Positions 25,799-34,673 of a DNA stretch of 64,000 nt are shown here, in pieces; the first letter of the stretch is position 1, and the number at the start of each line of letters is the position of its first letter. The stretch spans positions 1 through 64,000 of the forward strand of contig JBGSKY010000249.1 in the NCBI GenBank assembly GCA_041740995.1. The letters run 5' to 3'. The position numbers and the translations under genes are program-made. This DNA is from JBGSKY01 sp041740995 (GTDB lineage Bacteria; Planctomycetota; Planctomycetia; Pirellulales; Pirellulaceae). The notes beneath the pieces were generated by a model. It was given only the letters and a program-made list of their open reading frames with translations. It did not search any database and had not been told where the DNA came from.

Positions 25799-27301
25799 TC
25801 AATCGGCTTTGTTTTCAGGCGATTCTGTTAAATTTGGATCGTCATTGAGCGGCTTCACAACGGGGCGGCCGCCAACAGGCATAAATTCCGCAACCGCATT
25901 GCTGAGCGTTCGCCTTAGATCTGCGACAATGTTCGCGTAACGTTCGTCGTTAGCCAGATTGGTCAGTTCCTTTGCGTCGCTGCGATGATCGTACAGTTCA
26001 TGTCCATCCTCGCCCTCGTTCCAAAGCGTATATCGCCAGTCTGGGCTACGAATAGAATAGCCCATTCGATCAACATTTTTGCCGCCTCGCCGTACTTGGC
26101 TTAGCGACCAACCCCGACCAAGCTCTTTAGGATCGTGGAGCATCGGCACCAAGCTCTGGCCTTGCAATACTTCCGGGTTCGCCGTCGTGCACAATTCGTT
26201 TACTGTCGGTGCAATGTCGATCAATCCGACTGGCGAGTGACAGACTTCATTTTGGCGGACATTGGGCGAGCTTATAATTAATGGAACTCGAGCGCTTTCT
26301 TCGAACAAGCTTTGCTTCTGCCAAAGCCCATGTTCGCCCAGATGATACCCGTGATCGCTGGTGAAAATAATTGTGGTTGAGTCGGCTAGCCCAAGTTCAT
26401 CCGCAGCGGATACTACGCGTCCGACCTGTTCATCCACGAACGTAATCGCTGCTCGATAAGCTTGAATTGCTTGACGTCGCAGGTCGTCCGTCATGTCATC
26501 TTGATTCTTATGTCCAGAAGCGAGCGCCAATTGTGGGATGTCTTCGCGGTCAGTTTGGATACCAGAGGGCAGCTCAATTTTGTCGGTAGGGTATTTTGCG
26601 AAAAACTCTTCCGGTGAAACATACGGTGTGTGGGGACGATAAAAACCAACAGCCAGGAAGAACGGTCGTTCCGCATCGCTACTTGCTAATTTCAGCAGAT
26701 TGATGGCTGCGTCGGCCACCAGTGCATCGGTGTGTTCTTTTGAATGTCGAGGTGAAGCGAACCAAGATAGCGTCCCACCGAATTGGCCGGGGGTCAAGCT
26801 GAAGATCTCTGGTTCTTCGATCAAGCGGTCGCAACCGGCCGGATTAACGGCCCACTCCCACGATTCAGGATCGTCTGACCCGCTGGTCCCGATACTTCTT
26901 GGAACTCCGTAGTGATATAGCTTGCCGACGCGACCCGTCCAATAATCGCTGGTCAATCGTAAGTGCTGGGAAATGCTTGGTTGGGCGGGAACCGTTTGGC
27001 GAAATATTTGTGAGTTTTGTAAAATTCCGTTTGAATCGGGATACAACCCTGTCAGCATCGAATTTCGACTTGGTCCACACAAAGGAAATTGGCAGTACGC
27101 GTGATCAAACAAAACGCCTTTGCTCGCTAGCCGGTCAATATTTGGGCTGACGGCCATGGCATCATCGTAACAACCCAATGCGCAATTGAGATCGTCGCAC
27201 ATAATCAACAAGATATTCTGCCGCTCTGCCGCCAAAGCGCAATTGCTAAAAATAGCAACTGTTAAGAGTACGATCGAAAGAATGGGAGAATATCGTTGCA
27301 T
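25799..27301 (-). CDS. Exported sulfatase (iduronate-2-sulfatase-like)
   Basis: Type I sulfatase with a signal peptide (SIVLLTVAIFSNCALA) and the N-terminal metal site IMCDDLNCALGCYDD. The maturation motif CGPSRNSMLTG contains the Cys that becomes formylglycine. The calcium/active-site block FTSDHGYHLGEHGLW is in the second half. The overall pattern follows the iduronate-2-sulfatase/choline-sulfatase side of the family. It probably desulfates an extracellular polysaccharide in the periplasm; the substrate is not visible. The neighbouring convergent ThuA protein fits a glycan-degradation context. Confidence 0.92.
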   Translation of the reverse strand: MQRYSPILSIVLLTVAIFSNCALAAERQNILLIMCDDLNCALGCYDDAMAVSPNIDRLASKGVLFDHAYCQFPLCGPSRNSMLTGLYPDSNGILQNSQIFRQTVPAQPSISQHLRLTSDYWTGRVGKLYHYGVPRSIGTSGSDDPESWEWAVNPAGCDRLIEEPEIFSLTPGQFGGTLSWFASPRHSKEHTDALVADAAINLLKLASSDAERPFFLAVGFYRPHTPYVSPEEFFAKYPTDKIELPSGIQTDREDIPQLALASGHKNQDDMTDDLRRQAIQAYRAAITFVDEQVGRVVSAADELGLADSTTIIFTSDHGYHLGEHGLWQKQSLFEESARVPLIISSPNVRQNEVCHSPVGLIDIAPTVNELCTTANPEVLQGQSLVPMLHDPKELGRGWSLSQVRRGGKNVDRMGYSIRSPDWRYTLWNEGEDGHELYDHRSDAKELTNLANDERYANIVADLRRTLSNAVAEFMPVGGRPVVKPLNDDPNLTESPENKAD

Positions 27302-27451
27302 TGCTTTAGTCCTGAATACAAATACGAAATTGGTCAGTCGACCTTCATTTTATCGTAAATGCTAATGCGATGGGACATGTGACAAGTTTGCAGATCTTGC
27401 GACCATATACGCGTGATTACAAAATCGCGACGTCTTGTTCGCCAAGCAATT

Positions 27452-28015
27452 CTAGTCGTTCAGACTTTCGCCTAATTCAAGTCGAATTCGTCGCAACACT
27501 CGACACTTCGCTTTGGTTGCTGCGTTGATCGAGATCTGAAGTGTCTGAGCCGCCTGCAGCGATGTTTGGCCAAAGATGACTTGTTGTTCAAAGGCCGCCC
27601 AAGTTGTTGCTGAAAAATCTTTCTCCGCGACACGCATTGCCCGACGAACGATAAATTCGTCGTGTTCCTGATCCATTCGACGTGAAGTTAAACTTTCGGA
27701 ATCACCGATTTCATCCAAGGGAAGCTGGCAAGTTAGAGTAGATCGTTTTCGAAAATAGTGACGTAGCTGGTTTGCTAATATCATTCGAATCCAACCGCGA
27801 AACGCACCACAATGCCGATGCTCGAATTGATTAACACGACGGACGATGACCATTAATACTTCTTGCACGATGTCATCGCAATCACCGGTTCGAACGCCAG
27901 CCCGTGCGCACCAAGAAGTCAGAAGCTTGGCGTAGACTTGATTTAGACGCTGCCAATCCTTTTCAGCAGGATTGTCAGTAAGCCTTCCAAGCCAAGTTAT
28001 TGAAGTTTCGATCAA
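27452..28015 (-). CDS. ECF-type RNA polymerase sigma factor
   Basis: An extracytoplasmic-function sigma with region 2 (LLTSWCARAGVRTGDCDDIVQEVLMVIVRRV ... AFRGWIRMILANQLRHYFRK) and region 4 (FGQTSLQAAQTLQISINAATKAKCRVLRRI). The 187 residues are normal. Its ATG overlaps the stop of the upstream kinase gene by four bases, so translation is probably coupled. The kinase carries a zinc-finger-like N-terminus of the anti-sigma type, which suggests that it controls this sigma factor. Confidence 0.9.
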   Translation of the reverse strand: MIETSITWLGRLTDNPAEKDWQRLNQVYAKLLTSWCARAGVRTGDCDDIVQEVLMVIVRRVNQFEHRHCGAFRGWIRMILANQLRHYFRKRSTLTCQLPLDEIGDSESLTSRRMDQEHDEFIVRRAMRVAEKDFSATTWAAFEQQVIFGQTSLQAAQTLQISINAATKAKCRVLRRIRLELGESLND

Positions 28016-29883
28016 GGTACTGATCCTTCCAAATGCCTGAATTCAACGATGCAATTAAAGGCTGCAACGGCTGGGAAATACACATCTTTTTTTCCAACAT
28101 TGTATTCCAATGTTCTGTTATCGCCGATTTTGGCGGAAAGTTGCTGATTCTCTAAACGAAACTCCAAATTTACAAATTCGCTTGCAAAATCATGCGTAAG
28201 CGAATCTTCGGTTAACGCCCAGTTATGATCAGGTTTGGATGAATCTTCCAATGCGAACCAATATTTACCAACTGTGCGATGAATTATTAGGCACAATTCA
28301 CCCTGGCTCTCCGAAAGTAAGATCAACTTTACGTAACTACTTGGATTGCTTTTATCGATTTTTATGTGGCAGCCTAGCACCCAATTTTCAGACCGAAATT
28401 GTGAAAAATTGAGCCAAACTTGCTTCTCGTTGGCCATCGCATTTATATGCAGAGATTGGTCTTCAATGCGAAAATCGTCTGGATTCCCATCGGCAATTTC
28501 CGAAGGAGACGTAAGAGCCCATGGACCAGATTGATCTTTCTCTATGCGCCCATCGTCGATGTTGCTTGCAGGCAATTTCAATGGTCGCTCAGGCAACCGG
28601 CTGTAAAGCGTAATTCCGACCACTAGCAAAAGACTTGCTGAAACGAAAATGAATTGAAAACGGCGAAGCATGGTTGTTTGTTTTAAACAATCATTGGATG
28701 CCAATCCTTTGCAGAACTGTTCTAAATCGTTAGCAATATTTCCTGCGTCTTGATATCGATCTTCAGGACGTTTGGCCATCATTTTGTTCAATACGTTACT
28801 CAGTTCCGCCGGCAGACCTTTGATCGGTGGTGGTTTTTCATAACGATGACAATCCAACTTTCGGAGCAATGTCCGTCCGACAAAGGGAGGTTGGCCAGAG
28901 AGTAAATGATACAGACTGCATCCCAGTGCGTAGACATCGGAACGTGCGTCGGCGTTACCACCGCTTTCAGCCTGTTCCGGAGCAATATAATCGAGCGTAC
29001 CCATCAAAAATCCAGGATTTGTCAATCCGGCGTCTTCCTGTTTGGCTGCTACTAAGCCGAAGTCTATCAGCCGTACGTTTCCATCGTTGCCGCGAATCAT
29101 GTTGCCGGGCTTGATGTCGCGATGAACCAAGCCTAGATCGTGCGCGTATGCCAGTCCGCGAGCGGCATCTGCAATCGCGGTACAGGCTTGACCGATCGGC
29201 ATCGCGCCCCGTTGCACAATGTCCAGTAGATTTTCACCATCGATATATTGAACTACAAGGAAAGTGAGTTCGCCGGCTTGTTCGGCGTCATAAGCTGTCG
29301 CAATGTTCGGATGGTTCAGTCTGGCGGCGACGCGAATTTCACGCTTGAATCTTTCCATTACGTCGGGCTCACGTAACAGACTGGATCTTATAACCTTTAA
29401 TGCAACCAACCGATCCATCGTGGTTTGCCGCGCCAGCCATACCGTACCCATGCCGCCACAGCCGAGCTTTCTTTCAATTCGATATCGCGGATGACATTGC
29501 AGTTCTTTAGGCGGCTCGGCAATTTCCCTATCGTCGCTATCCGAAATAAATTGATCGACTGACAACGATTGTTGACCGAAAGATCGGTCTTCCAAGTTAC
29601 TCAAACGCTGAGTCGTAGCCGAACGCAAGCTGCAGTGTGTTGCAAGGCTAGCGTCATGCTCGACCGGATCGCTGTTCGACAAAGTCTTTGCCGTTCGAGT
29701 TGGAGCGGCTTGCATGACTTGCAGAAGTCGGTCAGCAGTTGGGCTGGTTGTTGCGAGTCGTTCCAAACACTCACGACATTCCGCTACATGCCTATCAATA
29801 GTTTCTTGCTCTTGCTCGTCAACCAAGCCTAACTGGTAACGTTGAACGTCCTGGGCCGACAGATGCGAGGCAGAGTTTGTCAT
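28012..29883 (-). CDS. Ser/Thr protein kinase with zinc-finger N-terminus and C-terminal exported domain
   Basis: Residues about 10-45 carry an anti-sigma-like zinc-finger (HVAECRECL, the H-x3-C-x2-C pattern). A Hanks kinase follows: Gly loop GCGGMGTVW (141-149), Lys in VALKVI, HRDIKPGN, DFG and the APEQ loop. A single membrane helix (IFVSASLLLVVGITLY) lies near residue 420. The remaining 190 residues lie outside and resemble a beta-rich lectin/LamG-like domain (WVLGCHIKIDKS, FVNLEFRLENQQLSAKI). Topology is cytoplasmic kinase, periplasmic sensor. The downstream ECF sigma starts within its stop codon, so the pair probably forms one signalling unit, with the kinase upstream rather than in the common ECF-first order. 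Confidence 0.9.
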   Translation of the reverse strand: MTNSASHLSAQDVQRYQLGLVDEQEQETIDRHVAECRECLERLATTSPTADRLLQVMQAAPTRTAKTLSNSDPVEHDASLATHCSLRSATTQRLSNLEDRSFGQQSLSVDQFISDSDDREIAEPPKELQCHPRYRIERKLGCGGMGTVWLARQTTMDRLVALKVIRSSLLREPDVMERFKREIRVAARLNHPNIATAYDAEQAGELTFLVVQYIDGENLLDIVQRGAMPIGQACTAIADAARGLAYAHDLGLVHRDIKPGNMIRGNDGNVRLIDFGLVAAKQEDAGLTNPGFLMGTLDYIAPEQAESGGNADARSDVYALGCSLYHLLSGQPPFVGRTLLRKLDCHRYEKPPPIKGLPAELSNVLNKMMAKRPEDRYQDAGNIANDLEQFCKGLASNDCLKQTTMLRRFQFIFVSASLLLVVGITLYSRLPERPLKLPASNIDDGRIEKDQSGPWALTSPSEIADGNPDDFRIEDQSLHINAMANEKQVWLNFSQFRSENWVLGCHIKIDKSNPSSYVKLILLSESQGELCLIIHRTVGKYWFALEDSSKPDHNWALTEDSLTHDFASEFVNLEFRLENQQLSAKIGDNRTLEYNVGKKDVYFPAVAAFNCIVEFRHLEGSVP

Positions 29884-30064
29884 AACAACTTGCGAAAGAA
29901 TATGCTTATCAATTCAACTGTTCAATCGCTCTACATTCTACTGAATGAAAGAAAATTCGGCTGGGATTTTGCGACCGATTCGTAACAAGGTTTGGAACGA
30001 GGCACAAAGCAAACGGTCTGTGCATCGTCGTATTGAAGCAAACGGATTGCAATTGTTTCGCAGT

Positions 30065-30493
30065 TCAAAAGTCCATCAGTAGGACCATCACTAAGGCATC
30101 CTTACCATCGACGGTAGTCTTCGAAGTCCACTCCTTGTACGGTCGGTTCGTGGGAACCAAAACACCGGCAATACCTCCGATAGCACCTCCAAGTGTTGGT
30201 CCAAGCAATTTGGTGGCAAATGATCGCAGTTGCCCCGCGGCGACTTTTCCAGCCGCATTTTGTTCGATCCACTTCGAGATCCCAGAGCTGCTCTTTTCCA
30301 ATGTGACAATAAACTGCTTTTGGCCATTATTATCGATCAAAACGGCATTGCCCTCGGCGCTCTCTTTCCAAATACTTCGAGTTGGCAGCGGTACCCAGTA
30401 ATCGTCAAGTCGGACGGAACCGACGTTCAATCCAGCGTCAAAACCCAGCGGCCATTCCTTCAATTTCGTGACTGTCATGATCATCGTTCCCAT
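30065..30493 (-). CDS. Uncharacterised small protein, with glycine-rich helix
   Basis: I do not recognise the family. It starts with MGTMIMTVTKLKEWPLGF. It has one glycine-rich hydrophobic stretch (LLGPTLGGAIGGIAGVLVP), possibly a membrane or glycine-zipper segment, and a lysine-rich end (EWTSKTTVDGKDALVMVLLMDF). The frame is open to 30601, but the extra 36 residues are Cys/Arg-rich and look non-native; the start at 30493 (or the ATGs at 30484 and 30478, preceded by GGGAA) is preferred. It stands alone between the kinase and LRR genes. Confidence 0.55.
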   Translation of the reverse strand: MGTMIMTVTKLKEWPLGFDAGLNVGSVRLDDYWVPLPTRSIWKESAEGNAVLIDNNGQKQFIVTLEKSSSGISKWIEQNAAGKVAAGQLRSFATKLLGPTLGGAIGGIAGVLVPTNRPYKEWTSKTTVDGKDALVMVLLMDF

Positions 30494-30718
30494 CGGCGAG
30501 GCGTTTAAAATCGTGCAAAATGGTCGCTTCGAAGTGAGGTAAAAGTCACTTCGAACGACGGACACGATAAGGAATGCCGACCTGAACGATCCATAAGCCA
30601 TGAAACCAGAAATTATCTTGAGAATTTTCTGGCCTAGTTCTCAGCAAAAAACTTCCTACTTCAGATCTTAATGCTGAAACTACCGTTTCAACCGATGCAA
30701 AACCGAAGTTTGCGATCA

Positions 30719-32071
30719 CTACTCAACAATTTCGAGGTTCGGGTTTGCTTCTGAGAGAGCATCGATTCCGTCGTAGTCGATCGAGCTGTTGCGGACGTTG
30801 ATCCACTGTAACTTTGGTAATGTCGCAAGCTTGGCTGCCGCTTCGTTGTCCATTCGAGTGCCAGATATGTTCAGGCGTTTCAGCTCTTTTAGTCCTAATA
30901 ACGTATCAATCGACTTGCCCGTCACGCCGGTTGATTCGAGATTCAATTCCTCCAGCAATGTAAGTGGCGCCAGCTGAGCCATGGCATCGTCTTTTAGCTT
31001 TGTTTCCCAAAGGCCAAGATAAGTCAGCTTGGTAAGTTTGCCCAGTTTTGCAAAACCTTCGCCGGTAATCAATTTGCATTCGCTGAGGTCAAGGTAACTC
31101 ACCTCGGGCATCTGTGAGATGATTTCCATTGCCAAATCATCAACCGAGGTTGCACGCAATTCAAATCTTTCCAAACCACCTAAATCGCTCAATGCTTGTA
31201 TGCCCTTGCCGGTAATGTCGCAGTCACGAATTCGCAACCGCTTCAAATTCTTCAGCCCGGCCAACGAGGGCATTCCCGCGTCAGAAATTCTAGCCGAATC
31301 CAATTGAATCGACTCTAACGACTGCATCTTCCCGATTGGCTCAAGTGCCGCATCGTTGACGCCAGTTGTATTCAAGTTAAGTGATTTGATTTTTAGCTGG
31401 ATTAATTCCTTTAAACCAACTTCGGACACTTTAGCACGCTCGAGCTGCAAGTCAGTCAGCGCAGAAAGTTTGCCGATCGGGATCAGACCTTTATCTGTGA
31501 TGTTCGTGTTGCGAAGGTCAAGAGCGCGCAGCTTCTGTAGTCCCGTCAGCTTCGTGAGACCTTCGTCGGTAACGCTAGTTTGTCGTAAAACGAGCACCGA
31601 AAGGTTGGTCATTTTCGCAACTGCATCGAGAGCTTTATCGGTAATCGCAGAACCGGTCAGCTCAAAACGTTTGACGTCTTTTAAACTGCCCAATGACTCG
31701 AATCCTTCGTCAGCAATGCCCGGACCGGAGAGCGTGATGGTCTGGAGGTTTGGCAAGTCTGCGAGCAGCGTTACGAGATCGCCTGACGGCTCGGTGCGAG
31801 CAACGGCTGCCTCAATGATGTTGCCCTTTGCATTGGCTGTTAGCGAAAAGCCAGCGTCTTTAAGAGTTTGAACTGACGTTGCATTATCGGGATCTGCTTC
31901 TTTCTCGGCGGACACGGCTGATTGATCGGTCGGCCGTGCAACGGATTTAGTCGCCGCGTTTGCGTCTGCCGATTTGTTCGACTCTGGCTTACATCCGTTT
32001 ATGCCAAGCAAGCAAACAAGTACAATCGAATATATTGGTTTATTAAAAACTCTTTGGGAAGAAGCGATCAC
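30719..32071 (-). CDS. Leucine-rich-repeat lipoprotein
   Basis: A GTG start leads to a lipoprotein signal with lipobox LLGINGC, followed by a Ser/Ala/Asp-rich linker. From about residue 110 the protein consists of leucine-rich repeats of roughly 24 residues, of the bacterial LRR type (LTKLTGLQKLRALDLRNTNITDKGL and equivalents, about 12-14 repeats). LRRs bind proteins; here the anchor places the repeats at the periplasmic face or outer membrane. No ligand can be inferred. Related LRR proteins are expanded in planctomycetes. Confidence 0.88.
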   Translation of the reverse strand: MIASSQRVFNKPIYSIVLVCLLGINGCKPESNKSADANAATKSVARPTDQSAVSAEKEADPDNATSVQTLKDAGFSLTANAKGNIIEAAVARTEPSGDLVTLLADLPNLQTITLSGPGIADEGFESLGSLKDVKRFELTGSAITDKALDAVAKMTNLSVLVLRQTSVTDEGLTKLTGLQKLRALDLRNTNITDKGLIPIGKLSALTDLQLERAKVSEVGLKELIQLKIKSLNLNTTGVNDAALEPIGKMQSLESIQLDSARISDAGMPSLAGLKNLKRLRIRDCDITGKGIQALSDLGGLERFELRATSVDDLAMEIISQMPEVSYLDLSECKLITGEGFAKLGKLTKLTYLGLWETKLKDDAMAQLAPLTLLEELNLESTGVTGKSIDTLLGLKELKRLNISGTRMDNEAAAKLATLPKLQWINVRNSSIDYDGIDALSEANPNLEIVE

Positions 32072-32562
32072 GGAAGGTAGGCTCCAATTTGCAAGCTTGG
32101 CGGAATGGGGGATGTTAAGCGGTCATGTGCTCTAAGAGATGGATTTGCGACTACTCAACCTAGTTTCTAAATCGCGATTCCGCAACGCCCGCTAAGTCTG
32201 AGGCAGTTCATCTCAAGCGGCATTTTGAAGCGAGTCAATTGGAAGCTAGTGATGTTTGTGCGGCATAAAAAATCGAATTGCAATCCGCAGCCTGTTTTAG
32301 GTTAAAGTTGTCAAGCATGATAAAGAACCGGGCGAAAACCGAGGCGAAATCAGCCAAGAATAGCCATTTTTGTGCGTCTTGCGGACTTGTTTGACGCCCC
32401 TGCGGCAACTTATACTGCAAGGGCATTGTAACCAATCAACGGGATTTACTTTTCCTTTGATCTTCATCGTCGCTCGATGAAATGGCGGTTCTGGTCGCCG
32501 GCCGAGCTACATCCCACCCCCCACCTACGTTCAGGTTGTAAAAACAGTAAGGACTATTTTCT
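32072..32562. other. Intergenic region before the Gfo/Idh/MocA gene
   Basis: About 490 bases with no convincing gene. The divergent LRR and oxidoreductase genes should both have promoters here. A candidate -35/-10 pair for the oxidoreductase is listed separately. The rest is AT-rich sequence with no repeats that I could see. Confidence 0.4.
32387..32416 (+). promoter_or_regulatory. Candidate sigma-70 promoter for the oxidoreductase gene
   Basis: TTGTTT (32387-32392) is 18 bases from TATACT (32411-32416). A TTGACG starting at 32391 has a spacing of only 14. The -10 element is good; the -35 is average. It lies about 150 bases before the start codon, which would leave a rather long leader. Confidence 0.3.
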
Positions 32563-34002
32563 ATGTCGAAACGCAAAACACGCCGCGTCTTTCTAGGCCA
32601 ATCCGCGGCCATCGGGGCCGGAGTCTACTTAGGTACTAGCGCTGTCGCAAAGCGGTCTCAAGCATCTGCCTTAGAAGGATTGTCGGCAGGCTGCATTGGC
32701 GTCGGCGGCAAAGGCAGCAGTGATACTAGCCACATCGCTGAGCAAGGCGTTAGCATCGTTGGGCTGTGCGATGTTGATCAACGAACATTAGTCAAAAAAG
32801 GTCGTGAGTTCGAAAGCGCCGAGCAATTTCAAGACTTCCGCGAGATGCTTGACAAGCTAGGCGACAAAATCGACATCGTGACTGTTAGCACGCCGGACCA
32901 TACGCATGCTCTGGCAGCAGTCCAAGCAATGAAGATGAAGAAGCACGTCTACTGCCAAAAGCCGCTGACTTGGTCGATTGCAGAAGCTCGATTGATGCGC
33001 GAGACCGCGCAACAAATGGGCGTTGTCACTCAAATGGGCAACCAAGGGACAAGCGAAAATGGATTGCGCGAAGCAGTCGAAGTCATTCGCGCCGGAGCAA
33101 TTGGCGAAGTCAAGGAAGTTCACGTGTGGACCAATCGCCCAATTTGGCCACAAGGTCAGGGACGCCCCGAGGGCAGTGATCCAGTTCCAGCAGAATTAAA
33201 TTGGGATGCTTGGATTGGACCAGCCCCAATGCGTCCTTACAAAGAGAACGCTTACCACGCATTTAATTGGCGTGGATGGTTGGATTTTGGAACCGGCGCA
33301 TTGGGCGACATGGCTTGCCATACGACAAACATGCCCGTAATGGCGTTAAAGCTCTGGGATCCAGTCGCCGTGACCGCTATGGCAAATTCCGGCATCGTGG
33401 AGAATGAACAGTATCCCTCCAATTCGACACTGATGTTCGAATTCCCTGAGCGCGAAGGTTTGGCAGCGACGAAATTTTTCTGGTATGACGGAGGAAATTT
33501 ACCGCCAGAGATGATCCTTGAACAACTGCCAGAATCTTTCAAAAAGCGCGTGGCTGAACAGCGAGCTGGCAGCGACAAACGTAAGACGAGTGGAGCGGTT
33601 CTCGTTGGTACCGACGGAATAATTTTCTCGCCGGATGACTACGGTGCAAAGTATGATTTGATTCGCAATGGTACGGCCGTCAATGACCTTAAGAAACCGG
33701 AGCAATCGTTGCCACGGATTCCTTTCGAAGGTGGGAATGACGAAAGACAAAAATGGGAATTCGTCAAATCGATCACTGGCGAATATGAGCCAGGCACCAT
33801 GTCGAACTTTGGCTATGCTGGCCGTCTGACGGAAACCATGCTTGTCGGTATTCTCGCGTTGCACGGCAAAGTAGGACAGCGAATTGAATGGGACGCAGTC
33901 AATCTGAAGAGCCCAAGTCATCCAGAACTGAACGAGTTCGTTCGTCGCGAATACCGCGAGGGTTGGAAGCTTGATACAAAACTTGCCGCTGTCGGCAGCT
34001 AG
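32563..34002 (+). CDS. Tat-exported Gfo/Idh/MocA family oxidoreductase
   Basis: The N-terminus has a twin-arginine signal (KTRRVFLGQSAAIGAGVYLG). A Rossmann domain follows (LSAGCIGVGGKGSSDTSHI ... GLCDVDQRTL), then TVSTPDHTHALAAVQAMKMKKHVYCQKPLTWSIAEARLM, where the dinucleotide-binding family has its conserved EKP-type Lys; here the block reads CQKPLTW. The C-terminal domain contains HAFNWRGWLDFGTGALGDMACHTTNMP. At 479 residues it belongs to the long exported planctomycete group, probably acting on sugars or inositols in the periplasm. The start is clear. A strong terminator follows the stop. Confidence 0.9.
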   Translation: MSKRKTRRVFLGQSAAIGAGVYLGTSAVAKRSQASALEGLSAGCIGVGGKGSSDTSHIAEQGVSIVGLCDVDQRTLVKKGREFESAEQFQDFREMLDKLGDKIDIVTVSTPDHTHALAAVQAMKMKKHVYCQKPLTWSIAEARLMRETAQQMGVVTQMGNQGTSENGLREAVEVIRAGAIGEVKEVHVWTNRPIWPQGQGRPEGSDPVPAELNWDAWIGPAPMRPYKENAYHAFNWRGWLDFGTGALGDMACHTTNMPVMALKLWDPVAVTAMANSGIVENEQYPSNSTLMFEFPEREGLAATKFFWYDGGNLPPEMILEQLPESFKKRVAEQRAGSDKRKTSGAVLVGTDGIIFSPDDYGAKYDLIRNGTAVNDLKKPEQSLPRIPFEGGNDERQKWEFVKSITGEYEPGTMSNFGYAGRLTETMLVGILALHGKVGQRIEWDAVNLKSPSHPELNEFVRREYREGWKLDTKLAAVGS

Positions 34003-34038
34003 TTTTTACTGCGGCTTTAAAAGCGTTACGATTTCTAT

Positions 34039-34074
34039 AACAGGATGCACAACTAAGTGCATCCTGTTTTCGTT
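34039..34074 (+). terminator. Intrinsic terminator of the oxidoreductase gene
   Basis: A perfect 12-bp stem AACAGGATGCAC / GTGCATCCTGTT with a 6-base AACTAA loop (stem 34039-34068), followed by a T-rich tail (TTCGTTT). It starts 36 bases after the stop codon at 34002. The stem also begins with A residues, so it might stop transcription from the other strand. Confidence 0.85.
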
Positions 34075-34174
34075 TAAGACCAGCAAATTTTCTGCCATCA
34101 TGGGAAATGTTGCTCTCCAGCGGTGACCTCTTATAGTTACAGAAGTTTCGCTCGACGAGTAACGGTGGCCAGCG

Positions 34175-34660
34175 ATTGATACACAGCAACTACGAGCTCT
34201 AATTGATCAGTATGGCGGAGCGCTCGTGCTTTACGCTGGTCAGTGGTGCAACGATCCTGACGATGCGTTGCAGCAAGCGTTGATTGAATTAGTTTCGCTT
34301 GATCAGTCGCCACGTGATCCAGTGGCTTGGTTGTTTACATGCATTCGAAAACGCTCGATTAATTTGACTCGATCGGAATCGCGACGATTCAAGCATCAGC
34401 AACTTGCCGCCCAGCAGCGATCCGAAGCAACTTGCGACCGTTGTTTTTTTAGCGATACCTCATGCGTCGATGCAATCGAGCTACAGCGTGCAATTGAGAA
34501 ACTCGATTCACTCCAGCGCGAGATAGTGGTCGCCAAAATTTGGGGTGGACTGACGCTCGAGCAAATTGCACTGCTTACAGGTCAGTCCAAGAGTACTGTC
34601 CATCGGCATTACAACAATGCGATTAGCGAACTTCGAAAGCGGCTGGAAACTTCTTCTTAG
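34175..34660 (+). CDS. Short sigma-70 family sigma factor with probable ATT start
   Basis: Sigma factor of the small planctomycete type. Region 2 is short (LVLYAGQWCNDPDDALQQALIELVSL ... VAWLFTCIRKRSINL) and region 4 is clear (LDSLQREIVVAKIWGGLTLEQIALLTGQSKSTVHRHYNNAISELRKRL). The first GTG in frame (34226) would remove IDTQQLRALIDQYGGA, which looks like family N-terminus. The frame is open upstream only to a stop at 34160, and it contains no ATG/GTG/TTG. The ATT at 34175, with GGTGG six bases ahead, is therefore the likely start. A membrane protein gene follows with 13 bases between. Confidence 0.78.
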   Translation: MDTQQLRALIDQYGGALVLYAGQWCNDPDDALQQALIELVSLDQSPRDPVAWLFTCIRKRSINLTRSESRRFKHQQLAAQQRSEATCDRCFFSDTSCVDAIELQRAIEKLDSLQREIVVAKIWGGLTLEQIALLTGQSKSTVHRHYNNAISELRKRLETSS

Positions 34661-34673
34661 GAGAATTGATACG

